Assembly: GCF_000807775.2 (NCBI RefSeq)
Contig: NZ_CP047385.1
Span: forward strand, 1,550,001 to 1,614,000
From: Pandoraea fibrosis
GTDB taxonomy: Bacteria; Pseudomonadota; Gammaproteobacteria; Burkholderiales; Burkholderiaceae
DNA: 64,000 bases
Direction: 5' to 3'
In this document: piece after piece, positions 27,901-37,020 of the stretch
Layout: every line of letters begins with the position of its first letter
Numbering within the stretch: position 1 is the first letter of the stretch
Notes under the pieces: model-generated
Databases searched by the model: none
Told to the model about the DNA's origin: nothing
The model's input: only the letters and a program-made list of their open reading frames with translations
Translations under genes and position numbers: made by a program

Positions 27901-28130
27901 TCGAGTCCATTGCCGGGATCATGGTTCTCGGTCGATGGTGACTTTTCGGGGGAATCACTCCCTCGATCGGACGAATCGTCCTGCCCTGGATTAGGACGAT
28001 TCTCTCCACCTGTACGGCTCCGCCCGATTTTGATCTACGGCAGGGTGCTCGCCGTTGGGGCTGTGGCATACTCCGCCCACTTCCCCCCGATGTCCCTTTT
28101 GTTTTTATTGCTTTCGCAGGGAGTTACACA

Positions 28131-28649
28131 ATGCGTCGTTTCGGCCACCGGACCACCGGTATCGCCAAATCCCGGGGTTTTACCCTGATCGAGCTGATGA
28201 TCGTGCTGGCGATCATTGGCGTGTTGGTCACGGCAGGGGTTCCGTATCTGCAGAATTATCTGGTGCGCGCACGCGTTGTCGAAGGGTTGGGCGTTGCTGC
28301 CTCGGCCAAGGCACTCGTGAGTGAGAACGCCATGCATGGCGCGCCGTTCAACAGCGGCTGGCAGGCGCCGAGCGCGACCGATAACGTGAACTCGGTGAGC
28401 ATCGACTCGGTGAGTGGCAACGTGACCGTCGCCTACACGCAACGCGCGGGCGATGGTGCGCTCGTGCTGGTGCCGACGAGTGCCGGCGTCGATGGTGCGC
28501 CCAAGGCGCTGACGGTCGGCAAGGCACCGGAAGGCCAGATCGTGTGGACGTGTTACGCCCAGGGCCGTGAAGGGGCGCCGAACGGGGCGACTTTGCCGGG
28601 TAAGCTGGCGCCGCAGGAGTGTCGCGGCCCGCTGGCCAAGGCGGCCTGA
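28131..28649 (+). CDS. pilA: Type IV major pilin-like protein
   Basis: Prepilin of 172 aa. A 15-residue basic leader ends in SRG, followed by the mature N terminus FTLIELMIVLAIIGVLVTA with Glu at mature position 5, as PilD requires. The head domain is Ser/Val-rich with a C-terminal disulfide pair (WTCYAQ...APQECRG). It is followed at once by a PglL-type glycosyltransferase gene, making this pilin a likely O-glycosylation substrate (several Ser-rich stretches). The gene name is by family; minor pilin status cannot be excluded. Confidence 0.9.
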   Translation: MRRFGHRTTGIAKSRGFTLIELMIVLAIIGVLVTAGVPYLQNYLVRARVVEGLGVAASAKALVSENAMHGAPFNSGWQAPSATDNVNSVSIDSVSGNVTVAYTQRAGDGALVLVPTSAGVDGAPKALTVGKAPEGQIVWTCYAQGREGAPNGATLPGKLAPQECRGPLAKAA

Positions 28650-28748
28650 ATCCCGTTCGCGGACGGTCGTGACATGTCGCACATCGTCACGCACCGCGAT
28701 CTGCCGCGATGACGGATTCCATGACGGCGTATTGACGTGCGTCAGGCA

Positions 28749-28781
28749 TGAAATGGCTGCCCTCGGGCGGCCATTTTTCGT
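28749..28781 (+). terminator. Terminator of the pilin gene
   Basis: Stem AATGGCTGCCC/GGGCGGCCATT followed by TTTTCGTT. It covers the first ATG of the following open frame, which argues that the real start of the ligase gene lies downstream. Confidence 0.75.
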
Positions 28782-28804
28782 TATGCTTGCGCATCTTCCA
28801 ACCG

Positions 28805-30619
28805 GTGCACTGCACGGCGGCGATCTTGTTTCCTCCTCTGCTTCTTTCGTTGATCGGGCTCACGGTAGCCTTGATCTGGGCGTTGCCCTATAACCTCGTC
28901 AAGCACACCTACCCGATTTCCACGTTCTACTCGGAAGCGCTGACGTTTTCGCTCTTTGGTGTGCTCGGCCTGCTCGCGATGATTGCCGTGTGGCAGCGCG
29001 ATGGGCGGGTGCTGCGCATGCCGCGCGTTACCTGGATGCCGCTTGCGTTCGTGGCGGTCATCCTGGTGCAGCGAGCGGTCATGCCGACCGAGCTGCCGCA
29101 ACTGATGATGACGGCGCTGCTCTATGGCGTGGCCATGATCGTGGCAGTGAATGCAGGGTTCTGGCTCGCACAACTTGGCTGGCGCAATGCCCTCATGCGA
29201 TGGAGCGCGGTGGCGCTCACGCTGGGAGGACTGTATGCAGTGGGTGCGCAGGTCGTGCAGGCGTTTCATCTGGAAGGCAACGTGCCCTGGCTGGTGGCCA
29301 GGTACACCGTGACGGTGGCCAGGCGACTGTTCGGCAATATGTACCAGCCGAATCATCTGGCGACGTATTTGTCGCTCGCCAGCGCAGGGGCCTTCTATCT
29401 CTGGTATCTCCGCAAGCTACCCGCGTGGCTCTGGCTGATCGCATGCGCCGCGTTCGACATCGGCATCTGCCTGACCGGGTCGCGCACGCCGTGGCTGCAA
29501 CTGGCGTTGCTGTCGGCATCGGGATTGTGGCTCGTGTGGATGGAGCGTGCCGAGCCGACACGCAACATGCGCCGGTCGATGCGATGGTTCGTGCCGGTGG
29601 CGATCCTGCCGTTGCTCGCCCTGGTGACGATGTTCGTCGGCTGGGCGAACGTGGCCTGGGGATTGCAACTCGACGGCAGCGCTGTGGCCCGCATGCAGCA
29701 GGCCGGTCAGGTGACGGGGCGACTGAACCTGTGGGAGTACGGTCTGGCGATCTTCCGTGGGCACTGGTGGCTTGGGGCGGGTTGGTCGAACTACATCGAC
29801 GCTCAGTTTGCTCTCGTCGACAAGCTCGGCCCGGTCGAAATGGCAGACAACGCCCACAACGTGTTGATCGACCTGCTCGCGAAGACCGGCATTATCGGCA
29901 CGTTGGCGGTACTGGTGCCGCTGGCGTTCTGGTTCGTGCGCGCTGTGCGCGGCATCAAGGCGCCGCCGATCGCGCTCGCGTTCGTTCTGCTCGGCATGCT
30001 CGCCATCCATGCCATGCTCGAGTATCCGCAGCACTACGCGTTCTTCCTGCTGCCTGCATTGTTCCTGCTGGGTTTTTGCGAGACGAAGCAGATCGACAGC
30101 GTTTCGTCGACGGCGACCGGCGCCATCCATGGCGTGATCCTGTTGTTTGCGTGCGTGGCGATTCCCTGGCTCTTCCAGGACTACCAACGGGTCGAGGTGG
30201 CGTATCGGAGTGGCAAGATCGACACGTACCGCACTGATCCGGCACTCTTCTTTGCGCCTTACGGCGATTACGCGGTCACGGGCGCCTTGCTCCTGAGCCG
30301 GGATCAACTCGACGAGAAGCTGGCAGCGCATCGCGAGGCGCTGGCGCTGGGTGCAGGGCCGACGATGATCAAACGCTACATCGTGCTGCTGGCGATCGCC
30401 GGACGCGACGACGAGGCACTGGAAGACATTCGCCGTCTGAAGAACTACAACTCGGCGATCTTCCCGGGGCAGTACGCGGCACTCGTGCGCATGTTGCGAG
30501 CGCAGGGCGACGATCTGGCGCCGTTCGTCAAGCGAGTGATCGAGGTGTGGGGACGGCCGAAGGGCGATGCCGACGACGATGCCATGGTGCCTCTGCGAGG
30601 CAAGTCGCGCGTGTCGTAG
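28805..30619 (+). CDS. pglL: PglL-family O-oligosaccharyltransferase (O-antigen-ligase fold)
   Basis: Membrane enzyme of about 604 aa that transfers a lipid-linked glycan to Ser/Thr of periplasmic proteins. It has 10-12 hydrophobic helices, the PglL hallmark FGNMYQPNHLATYLS (near 180), a long Wzy_C periplasmic loop with RLNLWEYGLAIF and ADNAHNVLIDLLAKTG, and EYPQHYAFFLLP with a conserved His. A hydrophilic C-terminal Wzy_C_2 region (from about 430) ends the protein. It lies next to a pilin gene, as do known pilin or general PglL ligases. The start is uncertain: GTG 28805 and TTG 28826 are candidates; the ATG at 28748 sits inside a terminator. Confidence 0.85.
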   Translation: MHCTAAILFPPLLLSLIGLTVALIWALPYNLVKHTYPISTFYSEALTFSLFGVLGLLAMIAVWQRDGRVLRMPRVTWMPLAFVAVILVQRAVMPTELPQLMMTALLYGVAMIVAVNAGFWLAQLGWRNALMRWSAVALTLGGLYAVGAQVVQAFHLEGNVPWLVARYTVTVARRLFGNMYQPNHLATYLSLASAGAFYLWYLRKLPAWLWLIACAAFDIGICLTGSRTPWLQLALLSASGLWLVWMERAEPTRNMRRSMRWFVPVAILPLLALVTMFVGWANVAWGLQLDGSAVARMQQAGQVTGRLNLWEYGLAIFRGHWWLGAGWSNYIDAQFALVDKLGPVEMADNAHNVLIDLLAKTGIIGTLAVLVPLAFWFVRAVRGIKAPPIALAFVLLGMLAIHAMLEYPQHYAFFLLPALFLLGFCETKQIDSVSSTATGAIHGVILLFACVAIPWLFQDYQRVEVAYRSGKIDTYRTDPALFFAPYGDYAVTGALLLSRDQLDEKLAAHREALALGAGPTMIKRYIVLLAIAGRDDEALEDIRRLKNYNSAIFPGQYAALVRMLRAQGDDLAPFVKRVIEVWGRPKGDADDDAMVPLRGKSRVS

Positions 30620-30653
30620 CCACGCCGATGGCGTGCTGAACCCCCGCTAGCCA

Positions 30654-30692
30654 AGCAAAACGCCCGCGATACTCGCGGGCGTTTTGTTTTGC
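30654..30692. terminator. Bidirectional terminator
   Basis: Stem AAAACGCCCGCGA/TCGCGGGCGTTTT with a three-base loop, T-rich on both strands, between convergent pglL and thiD. Confidence 0.92.
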
Positions 30693-30711
30693 GGCATTTC
30701 CTGCCGGAGGT

Positions 30712-31548
30712 TCAGGCTTCGGGGGCGTCGCTTTCCTGATCGGTCTCTTCGCTGCGTGCCCAGAAGAACCGGTCGGGGAAATGGCGTCCCATGCCGGGGC
30801 GGAACGCATTTTCCAGCACCTGCTGCAAATACTCCTGTGCTTCGCGCACGGCCTCGGGCACGGCAAGGCCGTTGGCGAGCATGGCCGTGACGGCTGCCGC
30901 CAGCGTGTCCATGGCGCCAGCCACATTGTGCGGCGGGCGGTCCCAGGCGTCTTCGCGAACGACGCCGCCATCGGCATACAGCGTGTGCGTGAATTGCGGT
31001 GCGTTGCTGTCGCTCACCAAGATGAACTCGCAACCGTTTTCCAGCAGGATGGAGACCGCTTCGTCGAGCGAGATATTCTCGTTTTCGGTGATGGTCTGCG
31101 CTAGGGCCACGGCGCTGGCAGGGCTCACGACCAGCACACTGGCTTGCGGTACGAGAAGACTGGCCGTGGCCTCGCGCAACTCGTCGGCCGAGAGCAGATG
31201 CTCGCCCGCCAGCCCGAAGTCGGGCGCGACGACCAGAGGCGTCTCGTCGTAATCGGCCACGATCTCGGCAATCGCGGCGACATTTTCGGCGTTAATCGTG
31301 CTGCCGACCTTGAAGGCGGCGACCGGCATGTCTTCGAGCAGCATGCGCGCCTGATCGGCGATCCAGTCCGGATCGATCGGCTGCACTTCATCGCACGCGC
31401 GTGAGTCCTGAGAGGAGTAGCCGGTCAGCACCGACACGCCGTAGCCACCCATGCTGGCAAAGGTCAGCAGGTCGGCCTGGACGCCGGTTGCCGAGGTGGG
31501 GTCGGAGAGCCCGAAGGTCAGAAGAATGGGAGGGGATTCAGTGTGCAT
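30712..31548 (-). CDS. thiD: Hydroxymethylpyrimidine/phosphomethylpyrimidine kinase homologue
   Basis: Ribokinase-fold protein of about 279 aa resembling ThiD, which makes HMP-pyrophosphate for thiamine. The N-terminal motif GLSDPTSATGVQADLLTFASMG departs from the usual G.DPSGGAGIQADLKT. The catalytic Asp is kept in VAGAMDTLAAAV, but the surrounding anion hole (normally GTGC/D) is altered. The C-terminal tail beyond FRPGMGRHFPDRFF is acidic. No other thi genes are near. An ATG 17 codons upstream (with AAGG) is an alternative start. Neighbouring rubredoxin is a common partner in this lineage. Confidence 0.8.
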   Translation of the reverse strand: MHTESPPILLTFGLSDPTSATGVQADLLTFASMGGYGVSVLTGYSSQDSRACDEVQPIDPDWIADQARMLLEDMPVAAFKVGSTINAENVAAIAEIVADYDETPLVVAPDFGLAGEHLLSADELREATASLLVPQASVLVVSPASAVALAQTITENENISLDEAVSILLENGCEFILVSDSNAPQFTHTLYADGGVVREDAWDRPPHNVAGAMDTLAAAVTAMLANGLAVPEAVREAQEYLQQVLENAFRPGMGRHFPDRFFWARSEETDQESDAPEA

Positions 31549-31762
31549 GGAGGCAGGATAGACGGCGATCTGGTCAGGCCTTGGGTTCGTTGGTACCATC
31601 ACGCCTTAAATGCCCGTTTCGGAGCGCTGAAAAGCGCCGTGGGCACCCCCTGTCCGGACAATGCCCCGGCAGGGTTCCCACAACACCGCACGACATCTCT
31701 GCCGGCGGGACCCGAAGCGGTTGACAAGCCATTGTAACGGAACGCTCGTCGCTGAAGAAAGA

Positions 31763-31933
31763 ATGGAATACAAGAGCTGGATGTGCCTCATTTGCGGTTG
31801 GATTTATGACGAAGAGGCAGGTTTGCCCGACGAGGGCATTGCGCCCGGCACGCGCTGGGACGACGTGCCTATCAACTGGACCTGCCCCGAGTGCGGCGCG
31901 CGCAAGGAAGACTTCGAGATGGTGCAAATCTGA
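31763..31933 (+). CDS. rubA: Rubredoxin
   Basis: Electron carrier of 56 aa binding one iron by four cysteines: CLICG near residue 9 and CPECG near 42. WIYDEEAGLPDEGIAPGT is the classic rubredoxin middle. AGAAAG precedes the ATG (MEYKSW). It is divergent from thiD. Partner enzymes (alkane hydroxylase, rubredoxin reductase) are not encoded here. Confidence 0.97.
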   Translation: MEYKSWMCLICGWIYDEEAGLPDEGIAPGTRWDDVPINWTCPECGARKEDFEMVQI

Positions 31934-32125
31934 GGATGGGCGGCTCAGCCGCCATTTCTCCGAGATGCCCGCGTGTTTGCCGCGCTCCCCGATGCCTGCC
32001 AACGCCGTTAAGCCCCGGGTGCGGCACAGCGCTCGACGATCCGCCCGGCCATCGGCCCGGCCGGTGACGCGGCGGATTTCCCGCCCGAATTCACGAAGAC
32101 CGGCCGCACGGCCAGGAGATGGCCT

Positions 32126-33505
32126 ATGGTGACGCCGCAAACGCCTTCCGACACCACCATCAACACCCCCGGAACTGCAACGCGCGAGACGCGTGACACG
32201 ACCCCCTTGTGGCGTCTGCCCGAGGTGGCCGAAGCGCTGACCGAGGCGTCCGACGCCTGGTCCAACGGTCCCGCCGCTGCGCTTGGGCCGTTGCGGCGCG
32301 CCAATCGTCTGCTCCAGTCGAGCGGTCATGCCGACTGGGCGCTGCACGGCGAGCGTCTTGTGCAGGCGATCGCCGAGGCGGCATATGGGGAGCCGGGCGG
32401 CCAGGACGCACAGCGCAACGCGCTGCGCCGGTTCGAGCGCGACATCTGGCAGGCGGGGGCCATCCCTGCCGCCACGCCCGCATCGACGGATGCCGCCGCG
32501 CCTTCTGAGAACTGGTCCGGCGCCCCGTCGCCGGGCGAGCTTCGGATGGCGGGATGGGTGGTGGCACAGCCGCGACTACATGGGCTGCCCGTTGGCACTG
32601 CACCGCTGCGTGCCGACGTCGAACGCGTTCTGCTGCGCCTGTTGCGTCCAGATGCGGAGGCGACCGATACCACGGCGGCGCTCGCGCAATTGGCCGATCT
32701 TGCCGCCGACCTCCACCGCGCCGGGGCGACGGCACCGCTCGACTACTGGCGTCTGGCCGCCGCGTGGCTGCGCTTTGCGCGTGCCCCGCTGAGTCTGGCC
32801 GACAAACGCCAGATCGGGCGGATGAATCTGGCGCTGCGTAAGCAATTGACGCGTCCGAGTGCGCCGGGAGACGTTCAGAGCGCATCGTCCGCCGCGGCGG
32901 GCACAGGCGCGAAGGGCGGCGGCGAGGCGGTGCCAGGGCACGATCTGCTCGAAGCCCTCGCCACCTGGCATGCGCAGGCCCCCGATAGCTGGTTGGGTAC
33001 GTTGCTGGCCGACTTCGGCGTGCTGCGCCGTCCCGGTCATTTGCCCGAGCCGTTGGTGGATGCTGCACAGGCGGCGCAGAAGCAGGGCGCGGGCAATAGC
33101 TCGCGCGACTGGCTGCGCATCGGCCCGTTGGCGGTGCGGCAGGACGTTTGCCAAACGTTTCTCAGCCTCGCCGATGAGGCACTTCCGAATTTGAACGATC
33201 CTGCGGTGGCCGCCAAGGTCGCGGAATACTCTGCGGCGATCGGACTGGCTCCGGTTGCGCGGCTTGCGGCGGCGGTCGCCGCCACGGGCGAGCGACTTGC
33301 GGCTTCGCCGCCAGCGGAGCCGGGCGGGCCCGCAGCGCTTGCGATGACCGTCAAGGCGTTGCGCGGCATGCTTCACCAGTTCGCGGCCGACACGTACCCC
33401 GAATCGCGACCTGACCTGATCGCCGACATGGCGATGTGGCGAGAGCGCGCGCTGGACGCCAGCGTGTTCGGACAGCGGCTCGTCACCGGGCGCGACGTTC
33501 CGTGA
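32126..33505 (+). CDS. Hypothetical Ala-rich helical protein, 459 aa
   Basis: Cytoplasmic by composition (no signal or membrane helix). It is mostly alpha-helical with a low-complexity linker around 115-135 and another around 250-270. AGGAG precedes ATG with good spacing. The N-terminal helices (PLWRLPEVAEALTEASDAW, LGPLRRANRLLQSSG) and C-terminal ones remind me of the Hpt-like N-terminal region of ChpA/FimL. In related genera the pil-chp chemosensory genes sit right after rubredoxin. The likeness is weak and the protein has no histidine-phosphotransfer motif I can point to, so it remains unassigned. Confidence 0.7.
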   Translation: MVTPQTPSDTTINTPGTATRETRDTTPLWRLPEVAEALTEASDAWSNGPAAALGPLRRANRLLQSSGHADWALHGERLVQAIAEAAYGEPGGQDAQRNALRRFERDIWQAGAIPAATPASTDAAAPSENWSGAPSPGELRMAGWVVAQPRLHGLPVGTAPLRADVERVLLRLLRPDAEATDTTAALAQLADLAADLHRAGATAPLDYWRLAAAWLRFARAPLSLADKRQIGRMNLALRKQLTRPSAPGDVQSASSAAAGTGAKGGGEAVPGHDLLEALATWHAQAPDSWLGTLLADFGVLRRPGHLPEPLVDAAQAAQKQGAGNSSRDWLRIGPLAVRQDVCQTFLSLADEALPNLNDPAVAAKVAEYSAAIGLAPVARLAAAVAATGERLAASPPAEPGGPAALAMTVKALRGMLHQFAADTYPESRPDLIADMAMWRERALDASVFGQRLVTGRDVP

Positions 33506-33682
33506 TAAAGTCGGCGCAAAGGTCGCCTTTGGCGGCCGATCGCCGTACCACGATGCGGAAAAAGTTCGTCCGCTGACCGGCCGCAGGCAGGTGCTGCGAG
33601 CCCGCGCGGGGGCCATGCCCCTGCTGCGGAGTGCGACACCGCGCGGCAGACCGTCAAACAGGTTCCGATAAACTTTGGCCCT

Positions 33683-34252
33683 ATGCCGAACGACCGTATC
33701 AATCTCACGAATCAGTTCCTTATCGCCATGCCCGGCATGGCCGATCCGACCTTTTCCGGCACCGTCGTGTACCTGTGCGAGCACAGTGAAAAAGGCGCGA
33801 TCGGGCTGGTCATCAATCGTCCGACCGACATTGATTTGCAGTCGCTGTTCGAGCGTCTCGACCTGAAGCTGGAAATCGATCCACTGGCGCATCAACCGGT
33901 GTTCTTCGGCGGTCCGGTACAGACCGAGCGCGGTTTCGTGCTGCACGAGTCGACCGGCACGGCGTATAGCTCGTCGCTGTCGGTGCCGGGTGGCCTCGAG
34001 ATGACGACGTCGAAAGACGTGCTCGAAGCCGTGGCCAATGGACAGGGGCCGAATCGCTTTCTGCTGACGCTCGGGCATTCGGGCTGGAGCGCCGGCCAAC
34101 TGGAAGACGAGATCGGCCGCAATGGCTGGCTGACCGTCGCCGCTGACCCGGGCATCGTATTCGATGTGCCGCCGGCCGAACGCTTCGACGCCGCGCTGGC
34201 ACTGCTGGGTGTGACGTCGTCGATGCTCTCCGCCGACGCAGGTCACGCATGA
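33683..34252 (+). CDS. yqgE: YqgE/AlgH family protein
   Basis: Protein of 189 aa of the UPF0301 family: [28 protein letters not shown] at the start, [11 protein letters not shown], and [15 protein letters not shown] in the middle. Function is unsettled (AlgH was linked to alginate regulation in Pseudomonas). Its stop overlaps the ruvX start by four bases, the conserved arrangement. No strong ribosome site precedes ATG. Confidence 0.95.
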   Translation: MPNDRINLTNQFLIAMPGMADPTFSGTVVYLCEHSEKGAIGLVINRPTDIDLQSLFERLDLKLEIDPLAHQPVFFGGPVQTERGFVLHESTGTAYSSSLSVPGGLEMTTSKDVLEAVANGQGPNRFLLTLGHSGWSAGQLEDEIGRNGWLTVAADPGIVFDVPPAERFDAALALLGVTSSMLSADAGHA

Positions 34253-34677
34253 CGGCTGGCAGTGCCACGGTACTCGCCTTCGATTACGGCGAGCGCCGGA
34301 TCGGCGTGGCGATCGGCAATCTCCTGTTGCGCGAGGCTCGCGCCCTCACCGTTCTTGCCAATCTCAATCGCGAAGTTCGCTTCGCCGAGACCGGCAAGCT
34401 CATTGCAGAATGGCAACCCGAACTGATCGTCGTCGGGCTGCCGTGTCATCCGGACGGTACGCCGCACGCGATGACCCAACAAGCCAAGCGCTTCGGGAAT
34501 CAACTCAACGGGCGATTTGACGTGCCGGTCGTGTGGGTCGACGAACGCTACTCGTCGGTCGCCGCTGCGGCAGCGCTGGCCGAGGCGGGCGTCAAGCTGT
34601 CCCAAAAGACATCGCTCGACGCCGAAGCCGCCCGCATCATCCTTCAGCAGTATTTCGACGAGCATGTGCCTGCCTGA
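34249..34677 (+). CDS. ruvX: RuvX/YqgF-type resolvase-like nuclease
   Basis: RNase H-fold protein of 142 aa, implicated in 16S rRNA 5'-end processing and Holliday-junction resolution. Acidic active-site residues are in [11 protein letters not shown] (first strand), WVDERYSS and DAEAARIIL. Its length matches the family. It is translationally coupled to yqgE and followed 77 bases later by pyrB. The pyrR gene that normally lies between them in the Burkholderiaceae is missing. Confidence 0.95.
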   Translation: MTAGSATVLAFDYGERRIGVAIGNLLLREARALTVLANLNREVRFAETGKLIAEWQPELIVVGLPCHPDGTPHAMTQQAKRFGNQLNGRFDVPVVWVDERYSSVAAAAALAEAGVKLSQKTSLDAEAARIILQQYFDEHVPA

Positions 34678-34754
34678 CCTCCCGGCGGGCATCGCGCCCC
34701 GCAGTTTTCTGAGCGACGTCGCGCCACGCGGCGTTGGCAAGGCATCTCCCCTGT

Positions 34755-35732
34755 ATGGCTAACGGAATTCTCGGCCGACGTGGCCATCCCCAGCTCAACC
34801 GTCACGGTGAACTGAAGCATTTGCTGACGGTGGAAGGATTGCCGCGCGCCGTGCTGATGCACATTCTCGACACGGCCACGCAGTTCGTCAGCGTGAACGA
34901 TGCGGACGTCAAGAAGGTGCCGCTGCTGAGCGGCAAGTCGGTCTTCAATCTCTTCTTCGAGAATTCCACGCGTACGCGAACGACGTTTGAGATCGCCGCA
35001 GCGCGCTTGTCGGCCGATGTGCTGAATCTGAATATCAACGCGTCGTCGACGAGCAAGGGCGAGACATTGCTCGACACCATCGGCAACCTGTCGGCGATGC
35101 ATGCGGATCTGTTCGTCGTGCGTCACGCGCAGTCGGGGGCGCCATACCTGATTGCCGAGCATTGCGCGCCGCATGTGCATGTCATCAACGCGGGCGACGG
35201 ACGGCACGCGCACCCCACGCAGGGTTTGCTCGACATGTACACGATTCGCCATCACAAGGGCGAATTCCAGAACCTGACGGTCGCCATCGTCGGCGACATT
35301 CTGCATTCGCGGGTGGCGCGTTCCGATATTCACGCGCTCACTACGCTGGGCGTGCCGGAAGTGCGCGCGATCGGTCCGCGTACGCTTCTGCCCACCGGAC
35401 TCGAACAACTCGGCGTGCGTGTGTTTCACGACATGGACGAAGGACTTCGCGATGTCGATGTCGTCATTATGTTGCGGTTGCAGAACGAGCGAATGAACGG
35501 TGCGTTGCTGCCATCGGCGGCCGAGTACTTCAAGTATTACGGCTTGACGCCCGAGCGCTTGGCACTGGCCAGGCCGGACGTCATCGTCATGCATCCGGGG
35601 CCGATGAATCGCGGCGTGGAGATCGATTCGGCGGTGGCCGATGGCCCGCACTCGGTCATTCTCGAACAAGTGTCGTTCGGCATCGCCGTGCGCATGGCGG
35701 TGATGAGCATCGTCGCCGCAAACCACGGGTGA
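34755..35732 (+). CDS. pyrB: Aspartate carbamoyltransferase catalytic subunit
   Basis: Makes N-carbamoyl-aspartate from carbamoyl phosphate and aspartate in pyrimidine synthesis; 325 aa. Signature [13 protein letters not shown] (carbamoyl-phosphate site), the [12 protein letters not shown] loop, and [16 protein letters not shown] are intact. It has an N-terminal extension of about 20 residues compared with E. coli PyrB, typical of enzymes that assemble with a dihydroorotase-like partner, which is the next gene. No pyrI regulatory subunit is nearby. Confidence 0.96.
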   Translation: MANGILGRRGHPQLNRHGELKHLLTVEGLPRAVLMHILDTATQFVSVNDADVKKVPLLSGKSVFNLFFENSTRTRTTFEIAAARLSADVLNLNINASSTSKGETLLDTIGNLSAMHADLFVVRHAQSGAPYLIAEHCAPHVHVINAGDGRHAHPTQGLLDMYTIRHHKGEFQNLTVAIVGDILHSRVARSDIHALTTLGVPEVRAIGPRTLLPTGLEQLGVRVFHDMDEGLRDVDVVIMLRLQNERMNGALLPSAAEYFKYYGLTPERLALARPDVIVMHPGPMNRGVEIDSAVADGPHSVILEQVSFGIAVRMAVMSIVAANHG

Positions 35733-35739
35733 GCGCAGC

Positions 35740-37008
35740 ATGAAATTGCATCTGAAGGGTGGCCGTGTCATCGATCCCGCGACGCGAACCGACCGGGTTC
35801 AGGACGTTTTCATCGCCGACGGTCATATCGGGGCGCTGGGCGAGGCACCCGCCGATTTCACGGCCGAACGGGTGTTCGATGCGACGGGGCTGGTGGTCAT
35901 GCCCGGACTCGTCGATCTGGCCGCGCGCCGAGTGACGGCAGCCAGCGAAGCGGCGGCGGCACTCGCCGGTGGCGTGACGCGCGTCGTTTGCCCGCCGGAT
36001 ACCGACCCCGTGCTCGATGAGCCCGACCTTGTCGAGATGCTGCAATTACGTGCTCGTGCGGCTCATCTTGTGCAAGTCCATCCGCTGGGCGCGCTGAGCG
36101 TTGGCCTCGCTGGGCGCGAACTCACGGAAATGGCGCAGTTGACGCAGGCGGGCTGCATCGGACTCTCGCAGGCCAACGCATCGATGACCGACCCCCGCAC
36201 GTTGCTGCGCGCGTTGCAATACGCGGGCACGTTCGGACTGACGGTATGGCTACGCGCACAGGATGCCGCGTTGGCTGCCGGTGGCGTGGCGGCCAGTGGG
36301 GCCGTCGCATCGCGCCTTGGCCTTGCCGGGATTCCCGTCGTTGCCGAGACCATTGCGCTCCATACGATTCTCGAACTCGTGCGCGCCACGGGTACGCGAG
36401 TGCATCTGTGTCGTCTGTCGTCTGCCGCAGGGTTGGCGATCGTGCGTGCGGCAAAGGCCGAGGGGTTGCCTGTGACGTGCGACGTTGCCGCGCACCATCT
36501 CCATCTGACGGACATGGACATCGGTTATTTTGATGTCCAGTACCGGCTCGATCCGCCGCTAAGAGGCCAGCGCGACCGGGAGGCCATCCGGGATGCGGTG
36601 CGAGACGGTACGATTGACGCCATCTGCTCCGACCATACGCCGCTGGCTGCCGATGCCCGTCTGGTGCCATTTGCAGAAGCCTCGCCGGGCGCAAGCGGGC
36701 TGGAGTTGTTGCTGTCGCTGGTGCTGAAATGGGCCGAGGAGTCGCGCGTGCCGCTGGTCGACGCGTTGGCGCGTGTGACGCACTCGCCAGGGCAGCGTCT
36801 CGCGCAAGTCGCGTCGGGGGCTGGCCGTCTTGCGCCGGGACAGCCAGCCGATGTTTGTGTATTCGCGCCGTTGGCGCATTGGACGGTGGCCGCGCCGAAT
36901 TTGCGCAGCGCCGGTCATAACACCCCGTTTCTGGGATACGAATTGCCGGGGCGCGTACGTCTCACGCTGGTGGGTGGCCGCGTGGCGCACGAAGCCCCTG
37001 CCGTTTAG
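35740..37008 (+). CDS. Dihydroorotase-like protein lacking the metal-binding motif (PyrC')
   Basis: Amidohydrolase-fold protein of 422 aa. In active type I dihydroorotases the first strand ends in D-x-H-x-H; here it reads GLVDLAARRV, so both zinc histidines are lost. Later family features remain (DVAAHHLHLTD, DAICSDHTPL, GLELLLSLVLK). In Pseudomonas such inactive homologues are structural partners needed for an assembled aspartate carbamoyltransferase, and the 7-base spacing to pyrB supports the same role. A separate active PyrC must be encoded elsewhere. Confidence 0.9.
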   Translation: MKLHLKGGRVIDPATRTDRVQDVFIADGHIGALGEAPADFTAERVFDATGLVVMPGLVDLAARRVTAASEAAAALAGGVTRVVCPPDTDPVLDEPDLVEMLQLRARAAHLVQVHPLGALSVGLAGRELTEMAQLTQAGCIGLSQANASMTDPRTLLRALQYAGTFGLTVWLRAQDAALAAGGVAASGAVASRLGLAGIPVVAETIALHTILELVRATGTRVHLCRLSSAAGLAIVRAAKAEGLPVTCDVAAHHLHLTDMDIGYFDVQYRLDPPLRGQRDREAIRDAVRDGTIDAICSDHTPLAADARLVPFAEASPGASGLELLLSLVLKWAEESRVPLVDALARVTHSPGQRLAQVASGAGRLAPGQPADVCVFAPLAHWTVAAPNLRSAGHNTPFLGYELPGRVRLTLVGGRVAHEAPAV

Positions 37009-37020
37009 GATGCGATTGCC

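Noticed and set aside
28060..28130. Sigma-54 promoter for the pilin gene
   Set aside because: A TGGCAT stretch is present but the spacing to the next GC is two bases short of the -24/-12 pattern.
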